64,000 nucleotides of DNA from JALZVT01 sp039029135 (GTDB taxonomy: Bacteria > Pseudomonadota > Gammaproteobacteria > Pseudomonadales > Azotimanducaceae). Made by a program: the position numbers and the translations under genes. Where the stretch lies: positions 32,624 through 96,623 of the forward strand of contig JBCCGT010000021.1 in NCBI GenBank assembly GCA_039029135.1, in the 5' to 3' direction. The notes under the pieces are model-generated. The model was not told where the DNA came from. It worked only from the letters and a program-made list of their open reading frames with translations, and ran no database searches. Shown in pieces: positions 16,736 to 25,911 of the stretch (position 1 is its first letter; each line of letters begins with the position of its first letter).

Positions 16736-17518
16736 TCAGGCGTCCGCGATGTCCATGGGTTCGGCGCCAGCCGCCCGAATCGCGTCGCAGACCGCATCCA
16801 GCGCCGCGTCTATACGCTCGGGCTGGGTGCCGCGCACAACCAGGTTGGTGCCATAGCGGCCGTCGCGCATGAAGGGATAAGAGCCGAGCGACAGATCGGC
16901 GTAGGCATCCTGCACCGCGCTGAGACCGTCGGCTATCTCACTCTCGGCGATGTACGCCGAGACGGACCGACCTTTGACGATAGCGCCGCCGCGGAGCTTG
17001 CCGTCGAGACCGGCGAGCATCGCCTGCATCACGCGCGGAATGCCTGCCATCACGTAGACGTTGTCGATGTAGAAGCCGGGCGGACCGCCCGTCGCGTTCG
17101 CCACCAGACCGGCTCCTTCCGGCACCATGGCCATGCGCAGGCGCGAGCGCATCACGTCGGGCGGCGCCTCGCGGCTGCGTATTAGTGCGGCGATCTCCGG
17201 GTGCTCGACCAGCGATACGCCGAAAGCCTTTGCGATGCAGGCAGCGGTGATGTCGTCGTGGGTCGGGCCAATGCCGCCGGTTGTGAAGACGTAGTCGTGT
17301 TCGGCGCGCAGCAGGTTCACGCACTCGATGATGGCCGCCTCGTCGTCGGCGATGACCCGCGCCTCCTGGACCCGGATGCCCCAGCCGCCGAGTGTGAGGG
17401 CGATGTGATTCAGATTGGTGTCCTGGGTGCGTCCCGAGAGGATCTCGTTGCCGATGATGATGACGGCTGCGGTGACGATTCCGCCGTTTGCGGTCGCGGT
17501 GGTTTCTGAGGCTGACAT
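16736..17518 (-). CDS. MoCF/CinA-N domain protein (competence/damage-inducible CinA-like)
   Basis: A 260-aa single-domain protein of the molybdopterin-binding/CinA N-terminal family. The ATG at 17518 is preferred over 17569. Motifs are AAVIIIGNEILSGRTQDTN near the N-terminus, YVFTTGGIGPTHDDITAACI with the conserved GGxGPTxDD, and NATGGPPGFYIDNVYVMAGI. The C-terminal nicotinamide-nucleotide amidase domain of full CinA is absent, so it belongs to the short COG1058-only group, whose biochemical role is not settled. Transcription probably continues into the YheT-like gene. Confidence 0.88.
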   Translation of the reverse strand: MSASETTATANGGIVTAAVIIIGNEILSGRTQDTNLNHIALTLGGWGIRVQEARVIADDEAAIIECVNLLRAEHDYVFTTGGIGPTHDDITAACIAKAFGVSLVEHPEIAALIRSREAPPDVMRSRLRMAMVPEGAGLVANATGGPPGFYIDNVYVMAGIPRVMQAMLAGLDGKLRGGAIVKGRSVSAYIAESEIADGLSAVQDAYADLSLGSYPFMRDGRYGTNLVVRGTQPERIDAALDAVCDAIRAAGAEPMDIADA

Positions 17519-17642
17519 GTCGGTCCGGCTGCTCCCAGCGGCTTGGCTTGAAGCCGGCGATCCTAGCACGCGGCGGTAGGCTAACCCGGAAAATTGCGAA
17601 CCAGTTGGCGTTTCGGCGGCGGGGGGAAAGACGCCGTTTCCT

Positions 17643-17648
17643 TATAAT
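17643..17648 (+). promoter_or_regulatory. Candidate -10 element of prsT
   Basis: A perfect TATAAT lies 26 bp ahead of the prsT ATG at 17675. No good -35 hexamer is present at the standard spacing, so the assignment is tentative. Confidence 0.35.
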
Positions 17649-17674
17649 GACGTATCAGTTCAGGACTCTCTTTT

Positions 17675-20446
17675 ATGTCTCAGTTGCCGAATGGACGCGG
17701 CGACCGCCGCTGGTGCGTCGCTTTGCTGCTGGTGCTGCTCGCAGCGTGCTCGCGTACCGGACCGGAACACCTTGCCGAGGCGCGAGCCTATATCGCGGCC
17801 AACGAACAGGACGCGGCGATCATCGAGTTACGCAACGCACTGCAGCAGGCCCCCGATCTGCTGGAGGCGCGGCTGGAGCTGGGTCGGCTGCTGTTCGCCA
17901 GCGGCTCGCTCGTTGACGCACAGGCCCAGCTCGACAAGGCGCAGGCCGGCGGCATGCGTTCTGAGGAGATCGACGAACTGCTCGGCAACATTCTGATTCG
18001 CCAGCAGCGGGCGAGCGAGGTCATCACGGATTACGACGCGCGGGACGACCTCAGCGCCCGCCTGCGCGCGGTGCTCGGTCTGGCGAGGCTCGGACTGGGG
18101 GATGCCACCCTGGGAGAGCAGGAGCTGCGTAGCGCGCTCGCGGCCAACGCGGATCTGGGCTACGCCCACTTTGGACTCGGTGACCTGAGCTGGCGCCGCG
18201 CCGATCTCGCGGCGGCGCGCGACCATCTCGAGAAAGCGGCGGCGCTCCTGCCGCAGGACCCCGAACCGCTGCTGCGGCTCGCCGAGTTTGAGATCGGCCA
18301 GCGCGATCTCGTCGCCGCACGGCGACTGTTCACCCAGGTGCTCAAGCTGCCGGGCTACAACATTCGCGGCGTGCTGGGCGAAGCGCGCGTCGAGCTGCTG
18401 GAGGGCAACACCGAGCGCGCTCGCGAGCTCGCCGACGTCGTGCTATCGGTGACCAGCTACGGTCCGGCCCTCTATCTCAAGGCGCTGATCTCCTACGAGG
18501 ACGGCGAATTGCAGGCGGCCGAGATCGGCCTGCGCGAGGTCCTGGCGGCCGCGCCCGACTATCTGCCGGGACGCTACCTGATGGGCGCGGTGAAGTTTCG
18601 CCAGCGCGACTACGTGCAGGCCGAGGCCAATCTCGCGACCTATCTGAATGGCGCGCCCGGCGACGCCTCGGCGCGCAAGCTGCTCGCCGCCGTGCGCATG
18701 CAGCTCGGCGACTATCTCGGCGTGGCGGATGCCCTCGGCGACAAGGCCGTGGGCTCGAGCGACGCGCAGACGCTGGCCATTCTGGGTACGGCCTATGCGC
18801 GCGCGGGCCGTCTCGCCGAGGCCACCGAGATTCTGGACCGCGCGGTGCAGGCCGCGCCGGACGCCGGCAACCTGCGTAACCAGCTCGCCCTGACGCTGCT
18901 GGCGGCCGGCGAGAGCAGCGCGGCGATCGGCCAGCTCAAGTCGGCCATCGATCTGGAGTCCGGGCTGGTGCTCTCCGACTACCTGCTGGTGCTCGCAGAG
19001 CTGCAGGCTGGCAACACGGAAGCGGCCCTCGCCTCCGCGATCGCCTACCGCGAGGCCGCCCCGGAGGATCCCATGGCCGACAACCTGATCGGCACCGTTC
19101 TGTTGACCCAGGGCGACGTCTCCGGCGCCGAGGCGGCGCTAGATGCAGCGCTGGGCAAGGACGCGGCCTTTGTGCCCGCGGCGCTGAATCTGGTGCAGAT
19201 CGCTCTGAACGACAACCGACCGGACGACGCCAGGGCGACGCTCGAAGGCGTGCTGGCCGCAGATCCGGGCAACGAGCGCGCGCTCATCCGGCTCGCGGAG
19301 CTCGCGATGTCGGATCGCGATACCGACGGTGCCCGGGCCTGGCTCGAGCGCGCGGTCGCGGCAGACGGCGACGCGCTGCGTCCACGGCTAGCGCTGTCGC
19401 AGCTCGGCGTGCTGACGCGCGACCACGAGCTCGCCGATCTGCACAGCCAGCAGGCCCTGCGCATCGCACCCGGCGACGTGCAGGCCGGCTTCAACCGCGT
19501 CGAGACGCTGCTGGCGGCGGGTCGTACCGAGGACGCGAGGACGCCGCTGACCGAAGTGGCTCGCGTCATCCTGCAGCGGGGTGACGCCGAGCCCGCTGCC
19601 GTACTGGCGCTCGCGCGGCTGCGCGAGCGGGCGGGACAGTCGCGCGAGGCACGGCCGCTATACGAGCAGCTTGCCGCCGGCGATGGTCGCGAGGCCGGTG
19701 CGGCGAGCCTGGCGCTGCTGCGTCTCGCGATCGCGGACGGCAATCTGGCGCTGGCGAAGCGTCAGCGCGACGCGGTGCCGGAGCTCGCGCGCAAGACCAC
19801 GCTCTATGCGCTGCTCGAGGCGGACGTGCGGCGTGCGGATGGCGACACCGCCGGCGCGGAGTCGGGCTACCGCGCCCTGTACGCGGACGGCAATCGCGAT
19901 GCCATGTTTCGGCTCGTTGCGCTGTACTCGCAGCAGCGCCGCTCGGACGACACGACGGCTCTGCTCGACGAATGGCTCGGGCAGAACCCCGACGACATCG
20001 GCGCTCTGATCGCGCTCGGCAACGCGCGCATCGGCGAGGCCGATGCGGGCGCCAGCCGCGGCATCTTCGAAGACGTCCTGCAGCGAGCCCCGGACAACGT
20101 CGTCGCGCTGAACAATCTGGCCTGGCTGTACCAGCAGTCGGGCGACGCGCGCGCCGAGGCTACCGCTCGGCGGGCCTATGAGCTCGCGCCGCAAAACGCG
20201 GACGTCGTCGACACGCTGGGCTGGATCGTCTGGGAAGGCGGGCAGCAGGAGGCCGGCGCGCAGCTGCTGGAAGAGGCGCTGGCGCTGGCACCGCAGAGCC
20301 CGACGATTCTCTATCACGCGGCGCGGGCGCGCGCGGCGGCGGGTGCCAAAGAGCAGGCGATACGCGCGCTGCAGAGCACGCGCGGCGCTCGATTCGCGGA
20401 TCGTGCCGCCGCGGATGACCTGCTTGCTGAGCTGCTGGCGCGTTAG
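17675..20446 (+). CDS. prsT: PEP-CTERM system TPR lipoprotein PrsT
   Basis: A 923-aa TPR lipoprotein matching the PrsT/TIGR02917 type, which occurs with exosortase-linked exopolysaccharide loci. The signal ends VLLAAC (Cys25), followed by SRTGPEHLAEARAYIAANEQ and DAAIIELRNALQQAPDLLEA, the classic PrsT opening. TPRs fill the rest, ending at LAWLYQQSGDARAEATARRA and AGAKEQAIRALQ. By analogy it sits in the outer-membrane/periplasmic part of a polysaccharide export system. It converges on the TIGR03016-like gene 37 bp downstream. Exosortase and regulators usually found nearby (prsK, prsR, xrtA) are not in this window. Confidence 0.9.
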   Translation: MSQLPNGRGDRRWCVALLLVLLAACSRTGPEHLAEARAYIAANEQDAAIIELRNALQQAPDLLEARLELGRLLFASGSLVDAQAQLDKAQAGGMRSEEIDELLGNILIRQQRASEVITDYDARDDLSARLRAVLGLARLGLGDATLGEQELRSALAANADLGYAHFGLGDLSWRRADLAAARDHLEKAAALLPQDPEPLLRLAEFEIGQRDLVAARRLFTQVLKLPGYNIRGVLGEARVELLEGNTERARELADVVLSVTSYGPALYLKALISYEDGELQAAEIGLREVLAAAPDYLPGRYLMGAVKFRQRDYVQAEANLATYLNGAPGDASARKLLAAVRMQLGDYLGVADALGDKAVGSSDAQTLAILGTAYARAGRLAEATEILDRAVQAAPDAGNLRNQLALTLLAAGESSAAIGQLKSAIDLESGLVLSDYLLVLAELQAGNTEAALASAIAYREAAPEDPMADNLIGTVLLTQGDVSGAEAALDAALGKDAAFVPAALNLVQIALNDNRPDDARATLEGVLAADPGNERALIRLAELAMSDRDTDGARAWLERAVAADGDALRPRLALSQLGVLTRDHELADLHSQQALRIAPGDVQAGFNRVETLLAAGRTEDARTPLTEVARVILQRGDAEPAAVLALARLRERAGQSREARPLYEQLAAGDGREAGAASLALLRLAIADGNLALAKRQRDAVPELARKTTLYALLEADVRRADGDTAGAESGYRALYADGNRDAMFRLVALYSQQRRSDDTTALLDEWLGQNPDDIGALIALGNARIGEADAGASRGIFEDVLQRAPDNVVALNNLAWLYQQSGDARAEATARRAYELAPQNADVVDTLGWIVWEGGQQEAGAQLLEEALALAPQSPTILYHAARARAAAGAKEQAIRALQSTRGARFADRAAADDLLAELLAR

Positions 20447-20489
20447 GGAAACGCTAAGCGGACGAGACTTGCTCAGGGGTTCCCTAGCG
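20441..20489. repeat. Inverted repeat spanning the convergent prsT/TIGR03016 stop codons
   Basis: CGTTAGGGAA (20441-20450) pairs with TTCCCTAGCG (20480-20489) as a 10-bp stem with one G-T wobble and a 29-nt loop. Both stop codons lie inside the arms. No T-run follows on either strand, so it is at best a weak bidirectional terminator. Confidence 0.4.
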
Positions 20490-21830
20490 TTGCTGGCGAT
20501 CGACCAGGTTGTAGATAAAGCCGATGCGGCCGACGAACTGAGAAAAGCCCAGATCTGAGCGCGAGCTGTCGCGTTCCTCCCAGCCGACGTTCGCGCGTAC
20601 GAGTGTCTTGCGGCTGAGCTGCCATCTCACGTTGGCTCCGCCCAGCACGAAGTCGTCCTTCACGCCCAGCGCGAGAAAGTCGCGCTCGACGAACTCGATG
20701 GACGCACCCGCGGTGATGCGGGGTGTCACCCGTCGCTGGACGTTCACGCTGAAGCCCGTCTCGTCTTCGTCGCGCAGGACGAAGTCGTCCTCGTAGTCCT
20801 GATTCTGCAGGCTGAACGCCAGCGTCACGCTGTTGCGCGGCGAGCTTAGCGTATAGCTCGCGCGGACCGTGTCCTCCGTAAACACGTCGTTCAGTTCGGA
20901 GTTGTCGATGACCGATCCCTGGCCAAACTGACCCGTGCCGCGCAGCAGGTTCTCTGATTGGTCGGATAGGGTGCGTCGCAGCAGGACATTGAACGAACTG
21001 CCGCCGGTCGGCGTCCAGTTCACGCTCAGATTGCCGACAAACGCGTTCAGGTCGTCGGCGCCGAGGCTGCGCTCGATGTTGGAATAGCCCGCCTTGAGCT
21101 GCACGTCGAGCAGTTCGCTGCGCGAATTGTAGGTGACGGAGGCGTTGTTGATGTCGAGGCTGGGGGCGAAGTCGGCCTCAAACTCGACGCTGTCGCGCGA
21201 AGCCTCGATGCCGATGTTGCGATTGGCAGACAGGCCGGCGACGTAGCCGATGCGGAAAAGCTGACGCTCGCTGTCGGAGTCGGTTTCTTCCTCGGTCACG
21301 TCCGAAAAGCGGTACTCGAGATTGAAGCGGTCGCTCGGCCGTGGTCGCAGAGACAGCACCGGTCCCACGGAGGTGACTGTGGTGAGCTGGCGATTGTTTT
21401 CGATGTCCTGCGCCAGCGACTGGATGGTCGCCTCCGTGCGGCTGTTGCTGACGTTGAGCCGCAGGCGTTCGGGAATCGCGTGCCACGCGACCTGCGCCGA
21501 GCCGGTCAAACGCGTTCGATCCTGGAACAGATCCTCCACGTAGATGCGGCGCTCGAATCGATAGTTGGCGTCGAGTTCGAACTGCGAAGTGAGATGACTG
21601 ACGCTGGCCTGTACCTGGGGAATATTGATTAGGTCGCTGACTTCGTTGTCAGTCGTGCGGCCGACGTTGTCCGTCGTTTCCAGCGTGTAGCCGGCGCCGA
21701 TCGTATAGTCCAGCGCCGCGGCGGGCAGCGCGGCGGTCAGCGCGGGGACTGCCAAAAACGCCGCGAACCGGCGTGCCCGCGATCGCCGCCGCGAGACCTC
21801 GTTTCCAATGCTGGTGAGTCTGCTCGTCAT
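20484..21830 (-). CDS. PEP-CTERM-associated outer-membrane beta-barrel protein (TIGR03016-like)
   Basis: Outer-membrane porin-like protein of the exosortase-associated family. The start is unsettled; ATG at 21830 gives a 39-residue leader (RRFAAFLAVPALTAALPAAA) and ATG at 21878 a longer one. The mature protein opens LDYTIGAGYTLETTDNVGRT and alternates aromatic/polar residues throughout, e.g. NLEYRFSDVTEEETDSDSER, VTYNSRSELLDVQLKAGYSN, ending FVGRIGFIYNLVD, as expected for a barrel of many strands. By analogy it is an outer-membrane component for exopolysaccharide. It lies 85 bp downstream of the Wza-like export gene in the same orientation. Confidence 0.8.
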   Translation of the reverse strand: MTSRLTSIGNEVSRRRSRARRFAAFLAVPALTAALPAAALDYTIGAGYTLETTDNVGRTTDNEVSDLINIPQVQASVSHLTSQFELDANYRFERRIYVEDLFQDRTRLTGSAQVAWHAIPERLRLNVSNSRTEATIQSLAQDIENNRQLTTVTSVGPVLSLRPRPSDRFNLEYRFSDVTEEETDSDSERQLFRIGYVAGLSANRNIGIEASRDSVEFEADFAPSLDINNASVTYNSRSELLDVQLKAGYSNIERSLGADDLNAFVGNLSVNWTPTGGSSFNVLLRRTLSDQSENLLRGTGQFGQGSVIDNSELNDVFTEDTVRASYTLSSPRNSVTLAFSLQNQDYEDDFVLRDEDETGFSVNVQRRVTPRITAGASIEFVERDFLALGVKDDFVLGGANVRWQLSRKTLVRANVGWEERDSSRSDLGFSQFVGRIGFIYNLVDRQQR

Positions 21831-21915
21831 ACTGCTGGCGAATCCTGGTGACTGGACGTTCTGGTTGCGCGGGCGCATCACGTGACCCCGCCGCGTCCCG
21901 CAGGCTGCAAAACGT

Positions 21916-22590
21916 CTAGAAGGCGCTTTGCGGTACGGTGATGACGTCGCCCGGGCGGAGATCGTAGTTCGTCTCCATCTCGCCGCGCCTGAGGATCCGA
22001 TCCAGACGCACCGGCTGGCGGCTGCCGTCGCGGCGATACAGGCTCGCGTTGGATAGCGACGCGAACTCGTTGGCGCCGCCGGCCTCGAGCACGACGTCCA
22101 GCACCGTCATGCCCTGGCGATAGGGCAGCGATATCGGCCGCTGCACCGCGCCGGTGACGCGGACGCGCGAGCGGTACTGGTTGCTGCCCATCTCGGTGAC
22201 GATCACCGTGACGAATGGGTCGCGCACGTACTTTGCGAGTTTCTCTGAAATGCTGGCACTGACCTGTTCCGGCGTGCGGTCGCCCACGGCGATGTCGCCA
22301 CCGAGCGGCACGGAAATCTTGCCATCTGGTCGCACCGGGACGTTGATGCTGAGATCTTCGTGCCGCCAGACGTTGACCTGCAGGCTGTCCCCGACGCCGA
22401 TTCGATAGGCGTCGTCGTATTCGAAGGCAGCGGGCGCGGCGGGTGCCGGCTGGGTCGCGGGCGCGCTCACCGCGTCGCCGCCACCGCCGCCGAAAGTCTC
22501 GCAGCCGGCGGCGAGGCCGACGACGACGAAGGCGGCAGCGAGGCGCGTGAAGCGAGCAATGAAACCAGAGAGCGGACGGGCATTCGTCAT
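21916..22590 (-). CDS. XrtA/PEP-CTERM-type polysaccharide export lipoprotein (Wza/EpsE-like)
   Basis: A 224-aa outer-membrane lipoprotein of the polysaccharide export family. The signal ends VGLAAGC (lipobox), followed by a Gly/Ala/Pro linker. The Poly_export domain contains AYRIGVGDSLQVNVWRHEDL and VPVRPDGKISVPLGGDIAV, and the SLBB-type domain includes VRVTGAVQRPISLPYRQGMT and NYDLRPGDVITVP. It most resembles the short export proteins of exosortase-associated loci (TIGR03027 type). The usual chain-length determinant and tyrosine-kinase genes do not follow; the next gene is the barrel protein. A GAGGA ribosome site precedes the ATG. Confidence 0.88.
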   Translation of the reverse strand: MTNARPLSGFIARFTRLAAAFVVVGLAAGCETFGGGGGDAVSAPATQPAPAAPAAFEYDDAYRIGVGDSLQVNVWRHEDLSINVPVRPDGKISVPLGGDIAVGDRTPEQVSASISEKLAKYVRDPFVTVIVTEMGSNQYRSRVRVTGAVQRPISLPYRQGMTVLDVVLEAGGANEFASLSNASLYRRDGSRQPVRLDRILRRGEMETNYDLRPGDVITVPQSAF

Positions 22591-22797
22591 GACGAGCGAT
22601 CCTCGGTCAGAAAAGCGATGTACGCCCTAATTCTAACCCGTCGGCGATTTGGAAAAAGGCGATCGCGCGACGCCCGCGTCGGCAATCCGTCACAGGTGCG
22701 ACATTCGGGCGATCGATCGGCGTCTATCCGCCGCTATTGTTAAGTTGCTTGGTGCTGGCCACGGTTACTGTGCAGATGGAGAGTCCATGCCGCGGCG

Positions 22798-23607
22798 CTA
22801 ACGCCCGCTAAACTGCGGCGGGCGCTTCGCCGCGAAAGCGCGGCGCCCTTCCTTGTAGTCCTCGCTGTCGAAGCAGGCGTCGACGAGGCGCTGTACCGCC
22901 TCGAGATCCTGGCTGCGTCCACCGCGCTCCCAGGCGTCTATCGCGGCCTTTGCGGCACCCACGGTCAGCGGCGCGTTGCCCGCTATCCGCAGCGCGTAGG
23001 CGCTCACCTCGTCGTCCAGCGCGTCGTGCTGGAAACACGCGTTTACCAGACCCATCGACTGAGCCTCCGCCGTGTCGAAGTAGCGGGCGCTCAGCATGAT
23101 GTCGCGGGCGCGCGCCGGGCCCACCAGGCGACAGAGTTTGCCGATGCCCTCGTATTCATAGCCGAGGCCGAGCCGCGCGGCGGGAATGCCGAAGGTCGAC
23201 TCTGGCGTCGCGAAGCGCACGTCGGCCGCCAGCGCGGTGGCCAGGCCGCCGCCAATGCAGTAGCCGTCTATCTTCGCGATCAGGGGCTTCGAGAAACGGG
23301 CCAGCGCGCGCGATCCCCGACCCGAGATCTCGGCGTACTCTGCGCGCTGTGCGGCGCTTGCCCGGCGTGCGTCGAACTCGGAGATGTCGGCGCCGGATAC
23401 GAACGCCTTGCCACCCGCGCCGGACATGACGCAGACGCGCACCGTCGAGTCCTGTTCGAAGCTCTCGAAGATGTCGCCCATCGCCTGCCACATTTCGAGC
23501 GACAGGGCGTTGTGCCTGGCGGGATTGTTGAAGGTGACCCAGCCGATGCCGTCGGCGTCGATCTGCGCCAGCATGCGTTCGGTGTCGAGCTGCAGCTTTC
23601 GGGACAT
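22798..23607 (-). CDS. Enoyl-CoA hydratase/isomerase family protein
   Basis: Crotonase-fold enzyme of 269 aa acting on acyl-CoA thioesters. The oxyanion-hole segments are GGKAFVSGADISEFDARRAS (about 66-85) and KIDGYCIGGGLATALAADVR (about 111-131). Then come FGIPAARLGLGYEYEGIGKL and the C-terminal tail RRAFAAKRPPQFSGR, both typical of the family. The residue at the hydratase second-glutamate position is not clear by eye, so hydratase versus another crotonase activity is left open. It diverges from an acyl-CoA dehydrogenase gene across 97 bp, suggesting a shared role in acyl-CoA oxidation. Confidence 0.88.
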   Translation of the reverse strand: MSRKLQLDTERMLAQIDADGIGWVTFNNPARHNALSLEMWQAMGDIFESFEQDSTVRVCVMSGAGGKAFVSGADISEFDARRASAAQRAEYAEISGRGSRALARFSKPLIAKIDGYCIGGGLATALAADVRFATPESTFGIPAARLGLGYEYEGIGKLCRLVGPARARDIMLSARYFDTAEAQSMGLVNACFQHDALDDEVSAYALRIAGNAPLTVGAAKAAIDAWERGGRSQDLEAVQRLVDACFDSEDYKEGRRAFAAKRPPQFSGR

Positions 23608-23704
23608 GGTGTTTCCTCGCGTGGCGGGCTAGCGAAACTCTACGTCGCGACCATGCGATACTCAATCGAACGACAGTTTGCCGATGCGATTGAGGGGCGC
23701 GCGC

Positions 23705-24871
23705 ATGGACTTCGAAGAAACCGATGAGCATCAACTGATCCGGGACTCTGTGCGCAAGCTGTGCGCCGATTTTCCCGACGAGTACTGGGCGCGCTGCGAC
23801 AGCGAGGAGGAGTTCCCGTGGCAGTTCTATGACGCGATGGCGGCCGCGGGCTGGATCGGCGTGGCGATACCGGAAGCCTACGGCGGCGCCGGGCGCGGCA
23901 TCACCGAGGCCAGCATCGTCCTTGAGGAAGTCGCCGCGTCCGGTGCCGCGATGAACGGTGCGACCGCGCTGCATCTGTCGGTGTTCGGCATGCACCCGGT
24001 GGTGAAGTACGGCAGCGAGGAGATGAAGCAGACCTATCTGCCCCCCGTCGCGCGGGGTGATCTGCATGTGGCCTTCGGAGTCACCGAGCCCGATGCGGGC
24101 ACGGACACCTCATCGATCACGACGGCGGCGCGCCGCGACGGCGACCGCTACCTCGTCAAGGGACGCAAGGTCTGGACCACCAAGGCGCTGATCGCGGAAC
24201 GCGTGCTGCTCCTGGTGCGCACGACGCCGCCCGAGGACGTCGAGCGGCGCACCGACGGCCTGACGCTGCTGCTCGCGGAACTGCAGAAGCCAGAAGTCAG
24301 CATCAGCGCCATTCCAAAAGTGGGTCGCAATGCCGTCGCCACCTGCGAGGTGGTCTACGACGACCTGGAGGTGTCGGTCGCGGATCGCGTCGGCGAGGAG
24401 GGCAAGGGATTCCGCTATCTGCTGGACGGCCTGAACGCCGAGCGCATCCTGATCGCGGCGGAGGCGCTGGGCATCGGTCGGGCCGCGCTGCGCCGGGCGG
24501 TTAACTATGCGCAAGAGCGCGTGGTGTTCGGCCGCCCGATCGGCAAGAACCAGGGCGTCAGCTTTCCGCTCGGCGAGGCGCGCATGCGCCTCGATGCCGC
24601 GGAGCTGATGATTCGCAAGGCGGCGTGGAAGCTCGATACCGGGCAGCCCTGCGGCGCTGAGGCCAATATGGCGAAGTGGCTAGCGGCGGACGCGGCGTTT
24701 CAGGCCGCCGACCAGGCGATGCAGACCCACGGCGGCTTCGGCTATGCCCGCGAGTATCACGTCGAGCGCTACTGGCGCGAGGCGCGGCTCATGCGTATCG
24801 CGCCGATCTCGCAGGAGATGATCCTCAACTTCGTCACCGAGCACGTGCTCGACCTGCCGCGCTCCTATTGA
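23705..24871 (+). CDS. Acyl-CoA dehydrogenase
   Basis: FAD-dependent acyl-CoA dehydrogenase of 388 aa. The ATG at 23705 (MDFEETDEHQLIRDSVRKLC) is preferred to the one at 23678 because GAGGGG sits about eight bases upstream. Motifs are VAFGVTEPDAGTDTSSITT (flavin/substrate loop), YLVKGRKVWTTKA, and AERILIAAEALGIGRAALRR. The C-terminal QTHGGFGYAREYHVERYWRE contains the usual catalytic-region glutamate. The substrate chain is unknown. Its 3' end overlaps the convergent galM-like gene by 7 bp. Confidence 0.92.
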   Translation: MDFEETDEHQLIRDSVRKLCADFPDEYWARCDSEEEFPWQFYDAMAAAGWIGVAIPEAYGGAGRGITEASIVLEEVAASGAAMNGATALHLSVFGMHPVVKYGSEEMKQTYLPPVARGDLHVAFGVTEPDAGTDTSSITTAARRDGDRYLVKGRKVWTTKALIAERVLLLVRTTPPEDVERRTDGLTLLLAELQKPEVSISAIPKVGRNAVATCEVVYDDLEVSVADRVGEEGKGFRYLLDGLNAERILIAAEALGIGRAALRRAVNYAQERVVFGRPIGKNQGVSFPLGEARMRLDAAELMIRKAAWKLDTGQPCGAEANMAKWLAADAAFQAADQAMQTHGGFGYAREYHVERYWREARLMRIAPISQEMILNFVTEHVLDLPRSY

Positions 24872-25911
24872 GGTTGAGACGATTGGTCGGTCGTCGCCGG
24901 CCAGTCGAAGCTCAGTCTCGTCACGGATCGATAGGTCGTTCCGGGATCGAGGCGGTTGCTCGGGTAGCCGGGCTGATTGGGCGCGTCGGGGTAGCCCTGC
25001 GGTTCTATGCAGAGCGCCTGGTGACGCCCGTAGTGCCGGTTGCCGATGCCACCCGCGTAGTCGAGCGTGTTGCTCGTGTAGATCTGCATCCCCGTCTGAT
25101 TGGTCGCAACGTCGAGCGCGCGGCCGCTGGCCGTGTGCTCGAGGCGCGCGGCGTGACGCAGTCCATCGGCATCGATCGGCGCGTCGTCAGGCAGCAGAAA
25201 ATGGTGATCGAAGCCGCCCGCGAGCTGAATCTGCTCGTGCGCGGCCTCGAGGTGCGCCGCGGTTAGAAGCCCGCCGGCGCGCAGGTCAAAGGGCGATCGC
25301 GCGACCTCGGCAACCTCGCCCTGCTGCAGCAGAGCGGCGTCGATCGGCAGGTATCGGTCGGCGGCGAGCGTCAGGCGGTGTTGCGACAGCCGTTCTTCCG
25401 CAGCCGGTGCGCCCGACAGATTGAAGTAGGGGTGCGGTGCGATCGATGCGACGGTGGGCGCGTCGCTGGCGGCGGAGATGTCGATGAGGAGGTCCTTGCC
25501 GCGGACGCGGTAGCGAACGATCGCCTCGAGTTCTCCCGGGTAACCCTGATCGCCGTCTGCGCTCGTCAGCCCATAGCCGACGGCATCCTCAGTGTGGTCC
25601 AAGACGCGCCAGACGCGCTGGGCAAAGCCGAGCGGCCCGCCGTGCAGCTGGTCGCCACCGACGTTCGGCGTCAGGGCGTAGCGGCGACCATCGAGCGTGA
25701 AGGCGGCGCCGCTGATGCGGTTGCTGTGGCGACCGACGATCGAACCGAAATAGGGATGCTCGTATTCGTAGCCGCTGGCGTCCGCGCAGCCGAGTATCAG
25801 ATCGACGGCGTCACCGCTGCGCTCCGTAACCTGGATGCGGGCGAGGCTAGCGCCAATCGCCAGCGTCCCGACGCGCAGTCCCGCGGTGCTGCTGATCCAG
25901 CGTGTTTTCAA
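24865..25911 (-). CDS. galM: Aldose 1-epimerase (GalM family)
   Basis: Mutarotase for aldohexoses, 348 aa. A longer open frame runs to 26301, but everything above 25911 lies inside the VWA gene. I place the start at the TTG at 25911, whose TTGA overlaps the VWA stop. Family motifs: FGSIVGRHSNRISGAAF, GGDQLHGGPLGFAQRVW with one catalytic histidine, and APHPYFNLSG with the second. Near the C-terminus CIEPQGYPDAPNQPGYPSNR carries the catalytic glutamate. No signal peptide is visible, so it is cytoplasmic. The genomic link to the VWA/MoxR pair has no obvious metabolic logic. Confidence 0.88.
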   Translation of the reverse strand: MKTRWISSTAGLRVGTLAIGASLARIQVTERSGDAVDLILGCADASGYEYEHPYFGSIVGRHSNRISGAAFTLDGRRYALTPNVGGDQLHGGPLGFAQRVWRVLDHTEDAVGYGLTSADGDQGYPGELEAIVRYRVRGKDLLIDISAASDAPTVASIAPHPYFNLSGAPAAEERLSQHRLTLAADRYLPIDAALLQQGEVAEVARSPFDLRAGGLLTAAHLEAAHEQIQLAGGFDHHFLLPDDAPIDADGLRHAARLEHTASGRALDVATNQTGMQIYTSNTLDYAGGIGNRHYGRHQALCIEPQGYPDAPNQPGYPSNRLDPGTTYRSVTRLSFDWPATTDQSSQPQ

